From Hyphomonas polymorpha PS728 (GTDB lineage: Bacteria; Pseudomonadota; Alphaproteobacteria; Caulobacterales; Hyphomonadaceae), in NCBI RefSeq assembly GCF_000685315.1, contig NZ_ARYM01000007.1, positions 1-64,000 on the forward strand: a DNA stretch of 64,000 nucleotides, read 5' to 3'. Both the position numbers and the translations under genes were made by a program. The notes below the pieces were generated by a model. It was not told where the DNA came from, did no database searches, and saw only the letters and a program-made list of their open reading frames with translations. Shown here piece after piece: positions 63,150 to 64,000 of this stretch. Numbering within the stretch: the first letter of the stretch is position 1; every line of letters begins with the position of its first letter.

Positions 63150-64000
63150 TCAATCGACAGACATGACGATCCGGCCTTCGATCTGTCCCTTGTGCATCCG
63201 CTGGAAAATATCGTTGATGTTTTCCATGGGCTCCAAGGCCACCGTCGCCTTCACCTTGCCCTCTGCGGCAAAGTCGATCGCCTCCTGCAAGTCCAGCCGT
63301 GTACCCACAATCGAGCCGCGCACGGTGGTGCCGTTCAGCACCATGTCGAAAATCGGCAGCGGGAAATCGCCGGGCGGAAGACCGTTGAGCGCCACCGTCC
63401 CGCCGCGTGCCGTCATGCCGAGGGCCTGCTCGAAGGCCTTGGGCGAAACCGCCGTCACCAGCACGCCCTGCGCCCCGCCATCTGTACCCTTCTTTATCTC
63501 CGCCGCCGGATCGCGGGAGGTTTTCGCATTGACGGTCAGGCTGGCGCCCAGGCGGCGCGCCAGCGCCAGCTTGGCATCGTCCACGTCGACGGCGGCAACA
63601 TTCAGCCCCATCGCCCTGGCATATTGAACCGCCAGATGGCCAAGGCCGCCAATGCCCGAAATCACAACCCAGTCGCCAGGCCGCGTGTCGGTCATCTTCA
63701 GCCCTTTATACACGGTCACGCCGGCGCAGAGGATCGGAGCCATCTCGTCAAAGGCAATGTTATCCGGCAGATGTCCCACATAATTGGGGTCTGCCACCAC
63801 ATATTGCGCAAACCCGCCGTTCACGGAATATCCTGTGTTCTGCTGGTCATGGCAGAGTGTCTCCCACCCGCCGAGGCAGTGCCGGCAATGGCCACAAGCC
63901 GTGTAGAGCCACGGCACGCCCACGCGGTCGCCCTCCTTCACATGCTTGACGCCTGCGCCCACCGCAGAGACGAAGCCAACGCCCTCATGCCCCGGAATGA
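63150..64000 (-). CDS. AdhP-like zinc alcohol dehydrogenase, 5' end beyond the window
   Basis: The visible 283 codons run from the right edge to the stop at 63150; about 60 N-terminal residues are missing. [16 protein letters not shown] is read at the edge, then [20 protein letters not shown] (structural zinc Cys) and the NAD fold [19 protein letters not shown]. This matches the AdhP/AdhA class of propanol-preferring dehydrogenases, which oxidise ethanol and other small alcohols or reduce aldehydes. It precedes DUF779, a typical pairing. Confidence 0.92.
   Translation of the reverse strand, partial: IPGHEGVGFVSAVGAGVKHVKEGDRVGVPWLYTACGHCRHCLGGWETLCHDQQNTGYSVNGGFAQYVVADPNYVGHLPDNIAFDEMAPILCAGVTVYKGLKMTDTRPGDWVVISGIGGLGHLAVQYARAMGLNVAAVDVDDAKLALARRLGASLTVNAKTSRDPAAEIKKGTDGGAQGVLVTAVSPKAFEQALGMTARGGTVALNGLPPGDFPLPIFDMVLNGTTVRGSIVGTRLDLQEAIDFAAEGKVKATVALEPMENINDIFQRMHKGQIEGRIVMSVD

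Overview
The window looks like a piece of a GC-rich alphaproteobacterial chromosome, most likely a marine Hyphomonadaceae (Hyphomonas-like) bacterium. This rests on three TonB-dependent receptors, a non-phosphorylative L-fucose route, an Ala-rich extended ribosomal protein L9, and the gene orders lptD-surA-pdxA-rsmA and fabD-fabG-acpP-fabF-mltG-yicC-gmk. The genus is an inference from general resemblance, not from a search. I saw no rRNA, tRNA, CRISPR array, insertion sequence or prophage.

Layout. 1-6.8 kb: an RND efflux operon (adaptor, pump, outer-membrane channel; minus strand) facing a divergent TetR regulator, with two palindromic candidate operators between them. 6.9-10.4 kb: an uncharacterised membrane protein and katG, separated by a bidirectional terminator. 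10.9-15 kb: siderophore-type receptor, PiuC-type dioxygenase and an FMN 2-hydroxyacid oxidase, behind a strong 22-bp palindrome. 15-19.4 kb: a second TonB receptor, a TetR regulator and a zinc alcohol dehydrogenase. 20-24.8 kb: a tightly overlapping operon of a DUF2891 lipoprotein, an NRAMP-fold transporter and 5-oxoprolinase PxpA-PxpB-PxpC, met at its 3' end by an opposing 51-residue membrane protein gene.

25-36 kb is a catabolic island for L-fucose or fucose-containing material: TonB receptor, GPH-family symporter, TetR and IclR regulators, mutarotase, and five enzymes in one operon (L-fuconate dehydratase, aldo/keto reductase as sugar dehydrogenase, fuconolactonase, SDR dehydrogenase, FAH-family hydrolase). 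Together they would convert L-fucose to pyruvate plus L-lactate. The lactate could be used by an FMN enzyme such as the one at 13.9 kb. A recurring motif close to TTGCATATGAA lies at the IclR promoter and between the divergent mutarotase and dehydratase genes.

36-63 kb is mostly housekeeping: an MlaC-like protein, an S9 oligopeptidase, plsY-dprA, lptD-surA-pdxA-rsmA, the fatty-acid/cell-wall cluster (with an additional 51-residue membrane protein gene between fabD and fabG), rpsF-rpsR-rplI and dnaB. After dnaB comes an unrecognised Pro/Ala-rich gene flanked on both sides by palindromic repeats, then a CinA-type amidase, a crotonase, a secreted amidohydrolase, a fatty-acid hydroxylase-family membrane protein, a lone cobQ, a DUF779 protein and the start-truncated end of an AdhP-like alcohol dehydrogenase running off the right edge.

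The most interesting items are the 5-oxoprolinase operon with a transporter that has lost the NRAMP metal-binding motifs, the small membrane protein genes at 19986 and 51927, the candidate IclR motif set, and a 10-bp-phased CCGG tandem repeat present at two distant loci.
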